Below are positions 1-12,049 of a DNA stretch of 64,000 bases, in pieces. Position 1 is the stretch's first letter, and the number at the start of each line of letters is the position of its first letter. The notes under the pieces are model-generated. The model searched no databases. It had not been told where the DNA came from and saw nothing but the letters and a program-made list of their open reading frames with translations. The stretch comes from Anseranas semipalmata. Taxonomy: Eukaryota > Chordata > Aves > Anseriformes > Anseranatidae. The DNA is taken from positions 697,353-761,352 of the forward strand of contig VXAA01000959.1 in the NCBI GenBank assembly GCA_013399115.1, written 5' to 3'. The translations under genes were made by a program, and so were the position numbers.

Positions 1-23
1 TGAAATTAAAAATGAACATGAGA

Positions 24-46
24 TAAAATAAATAAATAAATAAATA
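24..46 (+). repeat. (ATAA)n microsatellite
   Basis: About five tandem copies of a 4-bp ATAA/AAAT unit are seen directly near the window's left edge. Confidence 0.85.
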
Positions 47-1051
47 CAATTAGTTTTTGAAGTTAAAGCTGGACTTTCTTTTAAAAAATCTTCCTTTATT
101 CTAAATCTTTTAAGATTGTAATCCAGAAGTTTAGTTACCCTGTTTGAACATATTTGTCTGACTTTTACCCTTTATTTATAATTGTTGTCTCCCATTTTTT
201 ATGTTTTTAGGATGATGTGTTTGTTATATAATTACTGCTTTGTCAGGTATCCTGAACATAATTTGAATAAAAAACATTAAGAATAGCTGAGATTGTTGCA
301 ATAAAGTATAACACATAGTTTGTCCCTTTAGAAAGCAACATTCTGTCTTTCTCTTTTGTCTACATAGTGAGAAAATGTTAAACTAATTTAAGTAGACTAG
401 GAATCCAGGAGCTATATTTTGTGAGAAAATAGGGTGGGATTTACTTCCTTACTGTGCCAAGTATTTCTACTAGAAGGCCTAAATCTTGCCAGCTGTTAAT
501 CAGCATGAATACTTGGTTTGCTTTCTTGTTTGTATAGAAGGGGAAAGGATTAAAGAAGCATTCTTGTCAAGTATATGCAACTCTGGACATCGAGAAGATT
601 CTGGTGCTGGCCCCAAGTCTCGTTGGGTCATGAAGCAAAAAGGGTATATCAGATTATACCAAGCTAAGTAAAGCTAAGCACTATGCTATGTTTACTCTTC
701 TTCATGGCAGTATGTCTTTGTGCATTCCACACTGACCAGCACCCCAGCTGCATGGCAGGTCTAAAGACAGACAGCTACAGACACAGAAAACAAAAGGCCT
801 GAAAATGTCTCAGAAGAGGTAGGGTATAAGTTTCGGATGTGTTTCTTTAAGCTGGTTCCATGACATCCTGAGCAGCGGTCATTGATCATCGATAGCTTTT
901 GACCATTCATGTAACTTCTGGAGTGCTTATCCCTTTACAGCTGGAAATGGTGGGTACCTCTGGGAAATGAGGTTAACTGCTACCCAGAAGTTCCCTTTGG
1001 CCTTCTCCAAGAAGCAGTGGGTTTAATAAGTCTTGCTCTCTCTGTTCCCAG

Positions 1052-1120
1052 CGTTCCATTAAGTAGTACTTCGCACAAGTCATCCCATTGTTTTCAGTAG
1101 GATTACTCATGTAAGTACTA
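1052..1120. repeat. Possible ancient amniote interspersed repeat fragment
   Basis: The stretch containing CCCATTGTTTTCAGTAGGAT followed by TACTCATGTAAGTA resembles a sequence recalled from many reptile and bird interspersed repeats (a CCATTGA-CTTCAATGGGA-CTACTCATG type phrase). This is memory-based similarity only. It is also flanked by an acceptor-like CTCTCTGTTCCCAG and a donor-like GTAAGT, but all three frames between them contain stops, so any exon here would be noncoding. Confidence 0.25.
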
Positions 1121-1254
1121 CTTTATATAAGAAAGGTGGCAGAATCGGCATCTAATTTGCCTACAACCCAGTTACGGCATTAAAGTTTGTCTTGAATTTA
1201 CCAGCAACAGTATTGTTCCAAATAGTGGTGTAATTCAGGCTCAACAGAAAGATT

Positions 1255-1310
1255 TAAAAACAACAAAAAAACAAACAAACAAACAAAAAAAAACAAACAA
1301 AAAAAACCAA
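1255..1310 (+). repeat. (CAAA)n/A-rich simple repeat
   Basis: An interrupted run of CAAA units and A-stretches, with no other base types over about 50 bp. It is low-complexity DNA. Confidence 0.8.
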
Positions 1311-2773
1311 AGCTTGCTCATGAACCTCTCTTTTGAATTTCAACATCCTTCCTTTTCTAAAGAAAACAAATACAAAAGAAGCAAATAACCCCTCCCCCCC
1401 CCAACAAAAACCGTGGAAAAAGTAATGGAAATTTCAGATCACTAACTAGGCGTATCATCAGTATCTTTTTATTTGTTATGTGAGACTTTTAGCAAAACAA
1501 ACCTACCCATAGTACTCATATTTTTTTGAATTCATAAGCTACGTGTTCTTGTAATCAATTTTTTTAGTAACAAGTCCAGCTTGTCCTCTTTGTACTTCCT
1601 CTGTACATTGGCTTATCAATAAATCATTCAAATGATCTTAGTCATCTACTGCAAAGTGGAGAAGCTATTCTTTGTCTCCACTGTCAGAACTGCTTCTGAA
1701 GTTTTCCATTCGTATGTATATGAATATTTATACAGATGACATTTTCAAGGCTTCTTTCACCCTAGATTCTTAATGTAGAATAATATTATGGTTTAAATGA
1801 ATTAAAATGGTTTTCTTTTAATTTGGTATAAAACATTTTCACAGTTTATAAACTAATGCTTCCACAGAAATGTAAAATTGAGGGTGCTCATTTTAGGTGA
1901 AAGCATTAAGAACTGTTGATTCATTTATATATCTAGTAACGTAAGCATGCATATGCCAAAATGCAGAAGTCATAAGCAAGTTATACAAATTGGTGAATTG
2001 TAAGTAAAAGCAGATTTAATAAGGAGCTCTTAGCTGCTACTTACCTTCTCAAATTGAAATCTGAAGATTCATACAAGAGGTCTTTAAGCAAAGTCACATA
2101 AAGTATACATTTTATGAATATATTCTTAAATGATGTCAGTAAAGAGGGAAGAGGTATTGAACCATGAACACTGGAGCTGCAGACATCTACTGTTGAAGAT
2201 TTACCCCATTAGTGTATTGTACTTAGAGCAAGGTATCATGCATTTTGTATTCAAGTCCTGGATCTGTCCATATTCCTTCTGTATCATCTCAGGCTCTCAT
2301 TGAGAATAGTGCTGTAACAAACACTGTGCACTGAGATTTGTTGAAATGTGGCATGCTTGATCAATTATCTGTAAAATGTACAGAGGTCTACACACGAATG
2401 GCACTTCGGAAGTTACAACATATTCACAAATAAGAGATTTTCAAAGGAAACTTTTAACAAGGGTGCTTCTGGTATGTTATCCATTCTCTGCAGCATCTCA
2501 AAACTCCATGCTCAGGGTCATCTTCAAAAGCCGAATTTGTGAGTAAGCATGAAACAGATTTGCCAACCTGCTGTCCACAAAGTGTGTAACAACCTCCACT
2601 GTGAAAGGTGCAGGAACAAAACAGATGGTTATAGCTTGAACATTTATTAGATTTCAAATATTAATTTGTTTATTTAAACAACATAATCCCCTTTTAAAGT
2701 AACTTATAATTAACGTGAGACTCTGGAACTGTCTCATCTGATCCTACTGGAATATTACAGAGGTAAGATTTTG

Positions 2774-2817
2774 TTATGTGTGTGTGTTTGTGTATATATA
2801 TTTATATATATACACAT
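2774..2817 (+). repeat. Compound (TG)n(TA)n microsatellite
   Basis: TG dinucleotides pass directly into TA dinucleotides, interrupted by TTT once. This is a typical polymorphic vertebrate microsatellite. Confidence 0.85.
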
Positions 2818-5296
2818 ATCAGCAAAATACCTACAAATAATACAGTGGCTGAAATTGATGGCTCTCTCTAGCATCACAGGGCCTCTTGTGTGAACTCCCT
2901 GAAAAGGAGCCTTTGTTTCCATAGGCAACAGAGCCACTGTGGCACTATGGATCAAACACATCCGGATTTACTTTTATGCCTCTGAGGTAAACAGTTGCCT
3001 GCTGCACTACATAAATACTGAAAGAAAAACTCTCCTGGTAAAAGACCTGACCAGCATGAACTGAGGGTAACTACAGGCTGCTGAGAAGAGCCTAGCTCAG
3101 CCAGCTCCCTGATAAAGGTACCCTGAGAGAGTACTACCTGCACTGCCATTTTTGCCTTTGCTGTCTTTTGTGTGTATTTCACAGCTTAGACTGATTAAAA
3201 AAAAAAAACTTTAATGTTATCATTTCTGCCCGCCCCCACCTCCTGGGAGAGTATGTTTTGTTTGTCTTGTCACAGTGAAGTTGGAGAAAGAATTATCAAA
3301 TGTTTCTGCTTTTCACTATTTGAATTGCAGAATTAACTGCATCATCACATCTCAGCTATCCCAAACTGTTGTGGACACAGCTAAATGGAGAGTTTCAGAG
3401 GAAAAAGTGCAAATCTTGCTTCTGTTTTGAAAGCATACCCTTCCATTTTAACAGGAGTGAAATAAATTCGAGCAACATATTATGAATGCACATGAATAAT
3501 GACCTTTAAATAAAAAAATTAGATGTCTTATGATTTTTGTTGTACAAGAAATATGAACTGTGAAGATCACAGAGAAATGTTAGCTACTGACAAGCTATGT
3601 TTGAATTTGCTGAGTTTGCTTATTCATCAGACTAAAAATGTCATTCTATGCAATCTGTATTTATTTTATTTTCCATTTCCTATTTATCTTGCTAATGGTT
3701 ATGTTCTCCTGAAGGCAGGTTTTCAGAGGTGCAAGCCATGGAGGTATCGTACGCTCCAGTGATTCAATGCAAGTGAAGCCTAATCCTGAGTTAAGTACAA
3801 AAAAATTTTAAAGATGTTGCAGTAAGATTTTTATTTACTGATTGGCTGATTTTTAATGTTACCCACTGTCATGGCACTGAAACCACTTTTAACCCACAAA
3901 ATAATCAAAAACATCAGGCTTCTGTCTCTGTGATACTAAGGAAAGTTATAAAACTTATTTATCCTGCTGCTAAAAATGCTGTCGTTCTTACTTAAGCAGC
4001 TTAATGAAAAGTCAGACTTTGACCTGTACCCAGAAATCTGTGAAAGTGTCAGCTATAAGAGTTTTCAGCTCTCCTTGCAGAAGGCTGCTTCCCTCTTATG
4101 GGCGCTGATTTCTCTAGTGACCAACTCCTGCACCATGTAGATTTGGCACTGTGGCATTGTAGGTGCCCTGTGCTGAAAAGCTGCCACTTTGCTCAGTCAT
4201 CATGGACCTCAGACTGTCCCTTCATGATCATTTCATTGGGCCTCCTTTTGCAGTCTGTTTCTGCTAGACTAACTTCTCTTCAAAAATGGGTGCTGGAAAG
4301 AGCCCTTCTGCCTTTGACTTTCTCTGTCAAGAAAGGTCAGGTGCTGTGATATTTTTATCTCGGCTGTTCTCGTCACAGACAAACTCCTGGAATTCATATA
4401 AATGTTCTGTTTGTTTGTTCCAATTAAGGCTACTGAATAAATTAACTATTAAGAACAAAGCTGAAAATGTTGTTTTAAGGCAGAAACACGTGATAATTAT
4501 TATGTCACAAAAAGATGAATATAGTCTGGATGGCAACGCATTTTTTGAGTTCTGTATCCTAGATCTGTACCACCTTTTCTGGTTGACTTGAAAGCTTTTC
4601 AAGGTCAGCAATGCCATACGGGTAATGATGAGCCTGAGGTAGGCTTATGTTAAATGTGTCCTCAGTGGTCAGGTTAATCTTTTCATTTGTGATTCTTCTC
4701 ATAAATAAATACATGGAAAGACATTGCCTGTGTTACAGAAGTAGTCTTTGCATCTTTAAAAAATCACGGTAGTCTATTTTTCTAATAAAAGACTAACCCA
4801 TGCATTAAAAAGCCCATAACATTCATTACAATAATCTTACTTCATGTGCTTTATTTTGCAAAATGTAATATCTGGATACGCTGCTTCCAGGTCATTTAGA
4901 TGTAAAAAGTGTAGAAGGATAAATAAAAATATTGTAGTTTATCCGCACTTTTAATCCAAAATTACACATTCTATCTGACCTAAATAGGTAGAAAAAAAAT
5001 AAAATTAAATGAATTGCAGATTATCAGTGTCTTGAAAGTGGAGATCACTTTAGGTACTACTGGACTGAGCCCTGTATTCCTTATTCCATCTTGTGAGCTC
5101 AGCCTGCTACCTTCATCTCCTGTTTATTTTAGTGAGAAGCTGATTTTCATTAGCATGAGTAGCATTTGTTGTTATTTTGTAAAGATTTAAAGGGGTCAGA
5201 GTACTATTGCCAAAACAATTTTAGCTGCTAAGAAATCTTGTATTGTTATTTTTTCCTCTGAAAAAGTCTTTAACAACAGTCTGACTTGTTCCTTAG

Positions 5297-5361
5297 GATT
5301 TCCATATTATAAGGATCCAGGTGTCACAGATTTCCCTGTGCATGAAATTGAACACAAAAAG
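5297..5361 (+). other. Weak candidate exon
   Basis: A pyrimidine-rich stretch ending CTTGTTCCTTAG precedes it and GGTAAAAG follows it. Over the 65 bases between, two of three frames are open. One is exactly 21 codons after a 2-base lead; the other ends with two bases that could join the candidate exon at 9835. No family is recognised. Short open stretches between chance splice-like signals are common in AT-rich DNA, so this is weakly supported. Confidence 0.13.
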
Positions 5362-5464
5362 GTAAAAGTCAGAATATTGTAAAAAAATATTTTTAGCCTG
5401 GTTTCTTTATAGAAATAATGTTTTTGCATTTGTTTGGTCTGTGTGTGTATGTCTAAATGTCTTG

Positions 5465-5520
5465 TCTAATAACTTTTGAACCCGCTGGCCGATGTCAACC
5501 AAATTTGACAGAAGGGCAGA
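5465..5520. repeat. Possible fossil transposable-element fragment
   Basis: The text AACTTTTGAACCCGCTGGCC followed by GATGTCAACCAAATTTGACA resembles a phrase that recurs in old transposable elements (approximately 'act-tttgaac-cgctgg-ccgat-tcaaccaaatttgg-ca'). I cannot name the family with confidence. It has higher CpG content than its neighbours. Confidence 0.22.
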
Positions 5521-5765
5521 AGTATCAAAGATAATTGAGTTCTTGGTAGTATTGTAAAAATAAGACCCCATAAGCATTTTGATTGAGGGAAAAACAGCAG
5601 AGAGCTCATGTTTTGCGAGAGAGGTTATAAATTCCCATACCAGAGAAAAAGCTCAAATCAGAGCTTAAATCATGATACAAATCCACAGGAAACCTAGCTG
5701 CATTTATTTCAGGCTTCATTGTTTCACTTTTGTTTGTAATAATGTCTTATGGGATTTAGAGATCA

Positions 5766-5781
5766 TTTTTTTTTTTTTTTT
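5766..5781 (+). repeat. Poly-T tract
   Basis: Sixteen uninterrupted T residues. No retroelement can be seen attached to it. Confidence 0.9.
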
Positions 5782-6274
5782 AATCTTGTGTATTTGTCAT
5801 GATTTACTCTATTTAGTTTTCACTGTCCAAGCTCATTGATAAGAGATTTTTTTTTTCTTTTCACTTTTTGTCCACATCTAATCAAGCATCAATTTATGGG
5901 AGGTGCAAATGGTCCTATTTGCTCTTTAATTACTTATTTCAATTCTGATATAGAATGCTCTGAAAATATTCCTCTAACTTTTTACATTTTTGCAATACAA
6001 ATATTATATCATATGTGAAAATTGATTGGAAACAACTGCTATCAGTGAGGTGTGGAAAGACCCCCTCACTGAGTCTGGGTCTTTGCACTAGAGCTGGAGA
6101 AATCATTCTGAACCATCCTTTGTCTATAGTAGGCATCTTGCTTGCTTTGAATGTAGGAAGGGATTTTATATCAGTGCTGTTTAAATGCTTCAGTAGAGAG
6201 AAATTCCCAGACTTGAGACAAAGCTTTCGCATTTTTAGCCAAATTTTTCCCCTACCATCTTCCTGCCCTCTGCC

Positions 6275-7206
6275 CTGCAGGGACAGAGCCTGTTCTGTCT
6301 TCTTGGACTCAGTCTTTACTGGTAAGACTGGCCTTTGGGAATACTAGGTCCCATACTGATTAACATCTTCCTTAATGTCCTGTATGATGGGTCAGAGCGC
6401 ATCCTTAGCAGCTTTGCAGGTGATGCAAGACTGGGAGGAGTGCTGGATGCACCAGGTGGTTGTCCTGTCATTCAGAGGGACCTTGAGAGAAATGGGCCGA
6501 CAGAAGTCTCAAGATATTCAACAAAGGGAAATGCAAAGCGTTGCACCTGGGGAGAAGTAATCCTATGTGGCAGTACATGCTGAGGTCCAGCCATCCAGAA
6601 AGCAGCTCTGCAGTGAAGGACCTTGCAGTCCTTGTGAACAAAAGCATTGCCAGCAGGTCGAGGGAGGTGATCCTCCCCCTCCAGTTCACCACTGGTGGAA
6701 AAACATCTGGTTGCTGTGTCCCGTTCTGGGCTCCACAAGACCAGAAGCACATGGATTTACTGGAATGAGTCCAGAGAAGGGACATCAGGAGACTGGAGCA
6801 TCCGTCATGAGGAGAGGCTGAGACAGCTGACGTGGTTTACCTTGGAGAAGAGAAGGCTCTGGGGGGATCTTATCAGTGCTTATAAATACTGAGGGGAGGA
6901 TGTAAAGAAGATGGAGTGAGGCTCTTTTCAGTAAAGCCCAGTGACAACAGGGCAAAAGACACAAACTGAAATACAGGAAATTCCTTTTAAACATAGAGAA
7001 AAAAGCTTCTTTACTGTCAGGATGATGAAACAGAGGAACAGGTTGCCCAGAGAGATTGTAAGATCTCCATCCTTGGAGATATTCAAAACCTGACTGGGCA
7101 TGGCCCTGAGCAACCCGCTCTAGCTGATCCTGCTCTGAGCATGGGGTTGAACTAGATGATCTCCAGAGGTGCCTTACCACCTCAGCCAGTCTGAAAGTCT
7201 GTGATT
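6275..7206 (+). mobile_element. CR1 LINE, old, internally deleted and frameshifted copy
   Basis: This is a 5'-truncated CR1 non-LTR retrotransposon. The left piece (about 6275-6346) translates to the pre-RT block ending SVFTGKTGLWE. It is fused directly to the RT palm region (GPILINIFLNVLYDG from about 6347), although several hundred bases normally separate these, so there is an internal deletion near 6345. The catalytic F-A-D-D box reads FAGD at 6413-6424, a substitution of a catalytic aspartate. A second gap lies near 6640, where the consensus as I recall it has additional sequence before the GCCAGCAGGTCGAGGGAGGT block. Stops and frameshifts break the frame repeatedly (for example after LISAYKY near 6892). 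The 3' end contains AACTAGATGATCTCCAGAGG and finishes near GTCTGTGATTC, as CR1 3' ends do. It is non-functional and fairly old. Confidence 0.92.
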
Positions 7207-9810
7207 CAAGAGCTCATCCATCGGACTTCTGAGTCACTAGACCTGAAGACAGTTGTACTTTCAAGTTTGTTTGCTGAGTTGCTTTGTTTTCATTTGATTG
7301 TCCAGAGAATAAGGCATGCAAAATACACTATTGGACAAGTGTTTGCTACAGACTTGCACAACCTTGAGCTAATAAAAGTCAGGATAACAAAAGCAGTCCT
7401 TTGTGCAGGTCACAAGCTGATAGTTAAATTATGCAAGATGTTTACTGGAGAAAAATAAATTCCTTATAGGTATGCCCTGAATCTCTTCTTACAGTTGTGC
7501 AAGATAAGTTTGCTTTCTGCTTAGGCCTACAGACAGACACACAAGTCTCTTCTAAACCTACCATATTGGAATGAAGTGTTTCTTCAAGCCATTACAGACT
7601 TAATATTTTTTTTTTTTTTAAGCGTTTCTTGTCTTAGAGACCCCTTTGAGATATTTGTCTTTCTAATCTTTAGCCCCTTGAATGTGGTTGTCTTTTCAGC
7701 AGTGATTTGTAACTCTCAGCATTCCTTTTCTACTGCAAATATGAATGTAAGACCCTACATTATTTATTCTTTCTAAAGTGATGAGGGAGAGTAGTAAACA
7801 GCTGAATTACAACCTGCGGTTGCCAAGAGGCAGGGACAAGTTAAAGACCAATTTAATTGTAGATATTTTCCTCTTTTCTCCTTTAACTCTTTCCTCAGGA
7901 ATAGATGAACACAACAAGAGGCAGCTGAAAAGTGTAGGAGCAATTCTGGAGACAGAGACAAGTAGAGATAGAGAAGGTCAGAAGGAGCTTTGCAGCTAAG
8001 AGGTGGAAAGAGCCATAATGCAAGATCATCTTTAGAAAAGCAGGTATTTGAGATTACTATATTGAGCTACTCAGTTCAAACTTGCTAATGCGACAGAATC
8101 TACTCTTAAAACATGAAATTTTGGTATCAACTGGTAATTTTAGCCTAGGGATTGAAATAGCTTTGGGGAGGATTTAAAATTTTTGCACCATTGCTGGTGC
8201 ATGAGCAGAAGCATCAGACTCCAACAGTGCCCTACACAAGCTCGGCCAACTTGAGCAATTTTTGCAAACAAGAGCTGGAGTAAAGGAAAAATCAAGCTAA
8301 CAGGGAAACACTTCAGTAGGTTGTTTTATGTCTGTTCAAAGGGTATGATCTCAGGCCAGCCAGTGGTATCATGGTTACATTCTTACTAGCATTTGTGTTT
8401 GCATGAGAAGGTCATCATGAACAGCCAGTGCTTCTCTGGATTAGGGTGTACAGGTGTAGAGACTGGTTCTTTGACTTGCCTCAAACATATTAATGAAATT
8501 ACCAACATGTTTGGAATGAATGAAAGGTTTGAAGAGTTTGCTAAATTGGTATTTAAAACTGCTGTGTGCTTTTCTATCCATTCCATTGTTTGCTTATCAC
8601 CATAGGAACCTCTCCTTGTAGGGTCCCTAACCATGTTTTCCTCAGCAGTATGGAGGTAACCAGCCCCCTAACAATGAATCTGAACAAGATGTCTCCAATA
8701 ACTGTGCTGTCTACATATGTTATAACCAGAAGTAATGACAACCCTGTGATACTGAACTGCACATGCTGTAAATTATAGGTGCCTGACAGCAGTGTGAGCT
8801 GTATCTGCTGACTGAAAATGCTCTACACGATGTTTAGAGTAAGGAGTGCCTGAAAGGGGCTTAGAGAAGCACTTATTTTACCCTCTTCCCTAAGCTTCAC
8901 GTTAAAATCAATACAAGACTGCAATTTCTTTGTCTGGGTGCCCACAACTAGAGAAGGACATCCCTTGAAGCCAAGAGCTTTAGAAAAAGGCATGGATAAT
9001 GTTAACGCCATTACCATGGTTGAAAGAGAAGTGGGAATATTACTTTGTTGTTAGCTCTTGTGAGAATGTCTTATTTTCTGTTAACAGCATGAGCAATATG
9101 GGTTGTCAACCAGGGATGACCCTTTTTTGTACATGTATTACATGCCATGTCTCTGAAGCGCATAGGCATTTTTGCATGACACTCTATGCTATCTTTCTGC
9201 AATTCCTGAATGTAGCCGAGAGGTAGAAGTTTACAAAGATGTAGCTTAGGAACTTGCAAAAATATTCTTCTTAGATTCTCTACCTGGAATGGAATTTCTG
9301 CAAATCTGCCAGCACATTAATACACTTTATACATCTGCCATTTTTTGTAGTCTGATTATATCCCCAGTCATCAGAATCTACTAACAAAAATCAGAAAGTG
9401 TACAAAAAAATCATTTTAAAAAATGTCTTGCTTTCCATCCTTCTCTTTTTCTCTTTGTCTCATTTAATTGGATTTTTCATGTATCATTCTGTAAACTAAA
9501 GAAAACAAGAAGATGAAAAAATAGTAGGTTTTTTTTTTTTAAAGGAAAAATCCCTCTCATTTTGATGACAAGTAAATATGCAGCCATTTGTTTTGTCTAA
9601 AGTACAAGGTGCTGGTATCCTTGAGCTTGTTCCCTCTACAGAAAAGAGATAACGTTATAGCCCTAAATGTTGTTAGTCTGAACAAATAAATGAACCTAGC
9701 TCATTCCTGGAAGGTAGGTGGGGGTGCATATACAAGAATAGTAGATTAGGAAGAGTTTTCTCGAAGTGGTTGAAATATATTTATGGAGCCACATGCTGGA
9801 GTGACTTTAG
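7207..9810. other. Unique DNA, no recognised feature
   Basis: The short open frames (such as 8393-8605 and its antisense partner) overlap one another on both strands and carry no recognisable motif. I see no repeat family beyond short T and A runs. Confidence 0.6.
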
Positions 9811-9834
9811 CTTTCTTCTCCTTTCCCCCTGCAG

Positions 9835-9896
9835 AAAATCCTCAGGAAACCTGGATGTTTACAGCCTTAACTTCAGTTTGACCAAAAAGTGGAAAG
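9835..9896 (+). other. Candidate internal exon (coding or lncRNA)
   Basis: This has the best matched splice signals on the plus strand. The acceptor is a long pyrimidine tract (CTTTCTTCTCCTTTCCCCCT) followed by GCAG at 9831-9834, and the donor is AAAG|GTGAGT at 9897. Of the three frames, only the one starting at the second base is open (1 base, 20 codons, 1 base). Its peptide, SGNLDVYSLNFSLTKKWK, looks protein-like but I recognise no family. The phase is compatible with 11729-11759 and then 17171-17459. It could equally be a lncRNA exon or a chance pairing. Confidence 0.3.
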
Positions 9897-9902
9897 GTGA
9901 GT

Positions 9903-11258
9903 GTGCTCATCTATAACCAACCCTGCAGTGCTTAAGGACATGAGTCCTTGTGGCCTTTGCAAGTTGAACAAATTGAGTCCGATGTGATTTTTCTCCACAT
10001 TTTTCCTATCTTTATTTGGCTTTTCCTCACCCCTCCCTCCACTGTCATGTTGCCTTCACTTGCAGTTGCCTCCTTATGGCTAGCATAAAAAACTCTGGAG
10101 AACTTATGGACAGACTGTATTAAATCAAGGCTATGTGAGAATTAGAAATTAAAAACACTATTTTTAACCAGTTTAAATAATAAACTCCCATAGTGTTCCA
10201 CTGCCATTTACTGAAGACAGTCTCCACTGTCAAAGAATTGTGTACCTTCCAATCCTATTACTATGGAAACATGTCATATTACTTTAACAGACTGTTCAGG
10301 AAGAAGAAATACTTTTCTTTTGAATCCAAATCTCCATTCTCCAGTATCCCCAAACACAAAAATTACTTTAGTTTCTTTGTACTCTGATGACTTCTTTAAA
10401 TTCTGTCTTCTATGACCGGAATATTCTACTCTTTTTGTACACCAGGTCCTCACCCTTTCCGACAGGATACTTCTTGAGACACAAATATGATATGGAATTA
10501 ATAATAATAATTAAAAAAAGTGCACCAGCTGTGTAAGCTCTTTCTGTCGAGTCTTTCTGTATAGTTTAGGTTGTCCTCCTGCATGCTGGTCAAGAGAACA
10601 GCTTTCTTACAGAGTGCGCAGTGACCCTACGTGGGCATGTTGTCTCACACAGGTCAGATTGCAGATGGGATGTGCTCCAGCAGCAAGTATTGTTGGTGCT
10701 AAACAAATTACCTCCAAACTCTGCATTTTGAATTTCCAAAAATTCTGTCTTTAACTGATTTAACATTTATTGATTGAGTGGACTGGTTTATTTAAGGACA
10801 GGCTGTATTTTAAAATTGGCACAATCTGAATCCTTGACAATAGTAAATATAGATTCTCTTCATAATAGAAACGCATCAAATTTTTCTGTTCCATGCTGTG
10901 CATGCCTAACTTTCATACTGGGATATAAATAAATGTACTATGAAGGAAAAGCTCTTTCTATTGATGGCCAAGAGTATATGCCAATGCTTGGAAAAGAATA
11001 TTATTACCGTAATTTTTTTTCCCCAAATGGTATGATACTTTACCTCACTTCCCCTTGTATTTGATTTATTTATCTTCAACAGAAATTCTCTCTATCCTGA
11101 GGGATTATGGTAGTCTAAGTTGACTTTCTTTTCATTTCTTTTAATGTCAGTGTTTCTTCTCTGTATAAGGAGGAAGAAAGCTCTTGAAGACTTTTGCTAG
11201 ATTAACAGCATTTTAAATACTCAGGATAACTTTTGTGAATAAATAAGTGACTTTTCTT
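9903..11258. other. Unique AT-rich DNA
   Basis: No gene or repeat is recognised. Around 10193-10387 there is a 64-codon open frame rich in Phe, Tyr, Lys and Ser that reflects base composition rather than a protein. Confidence 0.55.
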
Positions 11259-11282
11259 AAAAAAAAAAAAAAAAAAAAAAAA
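11259..11282 (+). repeat. Poly-A tract (24 A)
   Basis: Twenty-four consecutive A residues. No processed pseudogene is evident upstream, and CR1 elements do not carry poly-A tails. Confidence 0.95.
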
Positions 11283-11728
11283 GCACAAATAGACACCTTT
11301 TTCTATTTTATCTTTCAAAAACAGAACATCCAGAAAATGAATTTTCCATATAGTTGGTATGATATTTCGTACATGGAATGTCACTGTCAGCTTCCAGTAA
11401 GTTTACAAACAAGGGTCTCAGATGCAAGATAAACGTCAGCTTCAGATAGAGATTGGAACATGAGACACAGAACTATGGTACTGTCGCACTGACATATCTC
11501 CTAAGTATAAGAAAATATATCTAGTAAACAATAAGTAATTCCTAAAAAGTAGAATTTTCAAGTTATGGCTCATTTTGAAAAGCACTAGTTTTTTGCTGAT
11601 CAGTAAATTTGTGCTAATGAATAAAACAAGACCATTTCCTTAAAGCACTGTTGATGATTTAAAAATATTAGACTGACAAATTTTGGATAAAAACTTCATA
11701 AGTATTTGAAATATTTTATCTTGTATAG

Positions 11729-11759
11729 GTGCTGTCTATTCTCTGTCTGAATATTACAG
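11729..11759 (+). other. Candidate micro-exon
   Basis: A 31-base segment lies between the acceptor TTATCTTGTATAG and the strong donor ACAG|GTAAGAG. Two of three frames are open. Reading with a 2-base lead gives AVYSLSEYY and leaves two bases. That phase accepts the single base left by 9835-9896 and donates correctly to 17171. It is very short, so chance is a real possibility. Confidence 0.18.
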
Positions 11760-11947
11760 GTAAGAGTTAATTCATATGCTGCCTGTCTTATAATAATGCA
11801 AATAAATTATCCAATGCATTTTGCCAACTGTATTCTGTTGCACTTGCTTTAATGAGCTGCCCATTTAAAACAGTCTTTTTATAAAACAATTAGAATAATT
11901 GTTCAAACGTAGTCGAAAGATAATATTCCTTTAAAATAAATGAACAT

Positions 11948-12030
11948 TATTATCTCTCTTTTTTGTTTTTTTTTGCAAATGGGGAAACTGAGGCACGAAG
12001 GAAGTCAAGAATGTCAATTCTTAGAGCTGC
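11948..12030 (+). repeat. MIR-like SINE fragment
   Basis: ATTATTATCTCT is followed, after a T-rich run, by AAATGGGGAAACTGAGGCAC and GAAGGAAGTCAAG. The GGGGAAACTGAGGCAC block is the signature of the MIR/CORE-SINE family ('atggggaaactgaggcacagag'). An eroded copy is expected in birds, where such elements are old and rare. Boundaries are approximate. Confidence 0.45.
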
Positions 12031-12049
12031 TGACCAGTTGTGGATCCAG

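Larger units (their letters stand above)
1..5290. other. AT-rich unique DNA, no recognised gene
   Basis: Stops are frequent in all frames and the open frames are short and low-complexity. Within it I see an AAAT microsatellite, an A-rich CAAA tract, a TG/TA microsatellite and one fossil-repeat-like stretch, each listed separately. Nothing else is identifiable. It reads as intergenic or intronic DNA. Confidence 0.6.

Noticed and set aside
2040..2090. Minus-strand donor GAGAAG|GTAAGTAG with a 12-codon open stretch
   Set aside because: The upstream acceptor is weak and the open stretch is too short to distinguish from chance.
6468..7180. Minus-strand frames of 61-131 codons
   Set aside because: They are antisense shadows of the plus-strand CR1 copy.
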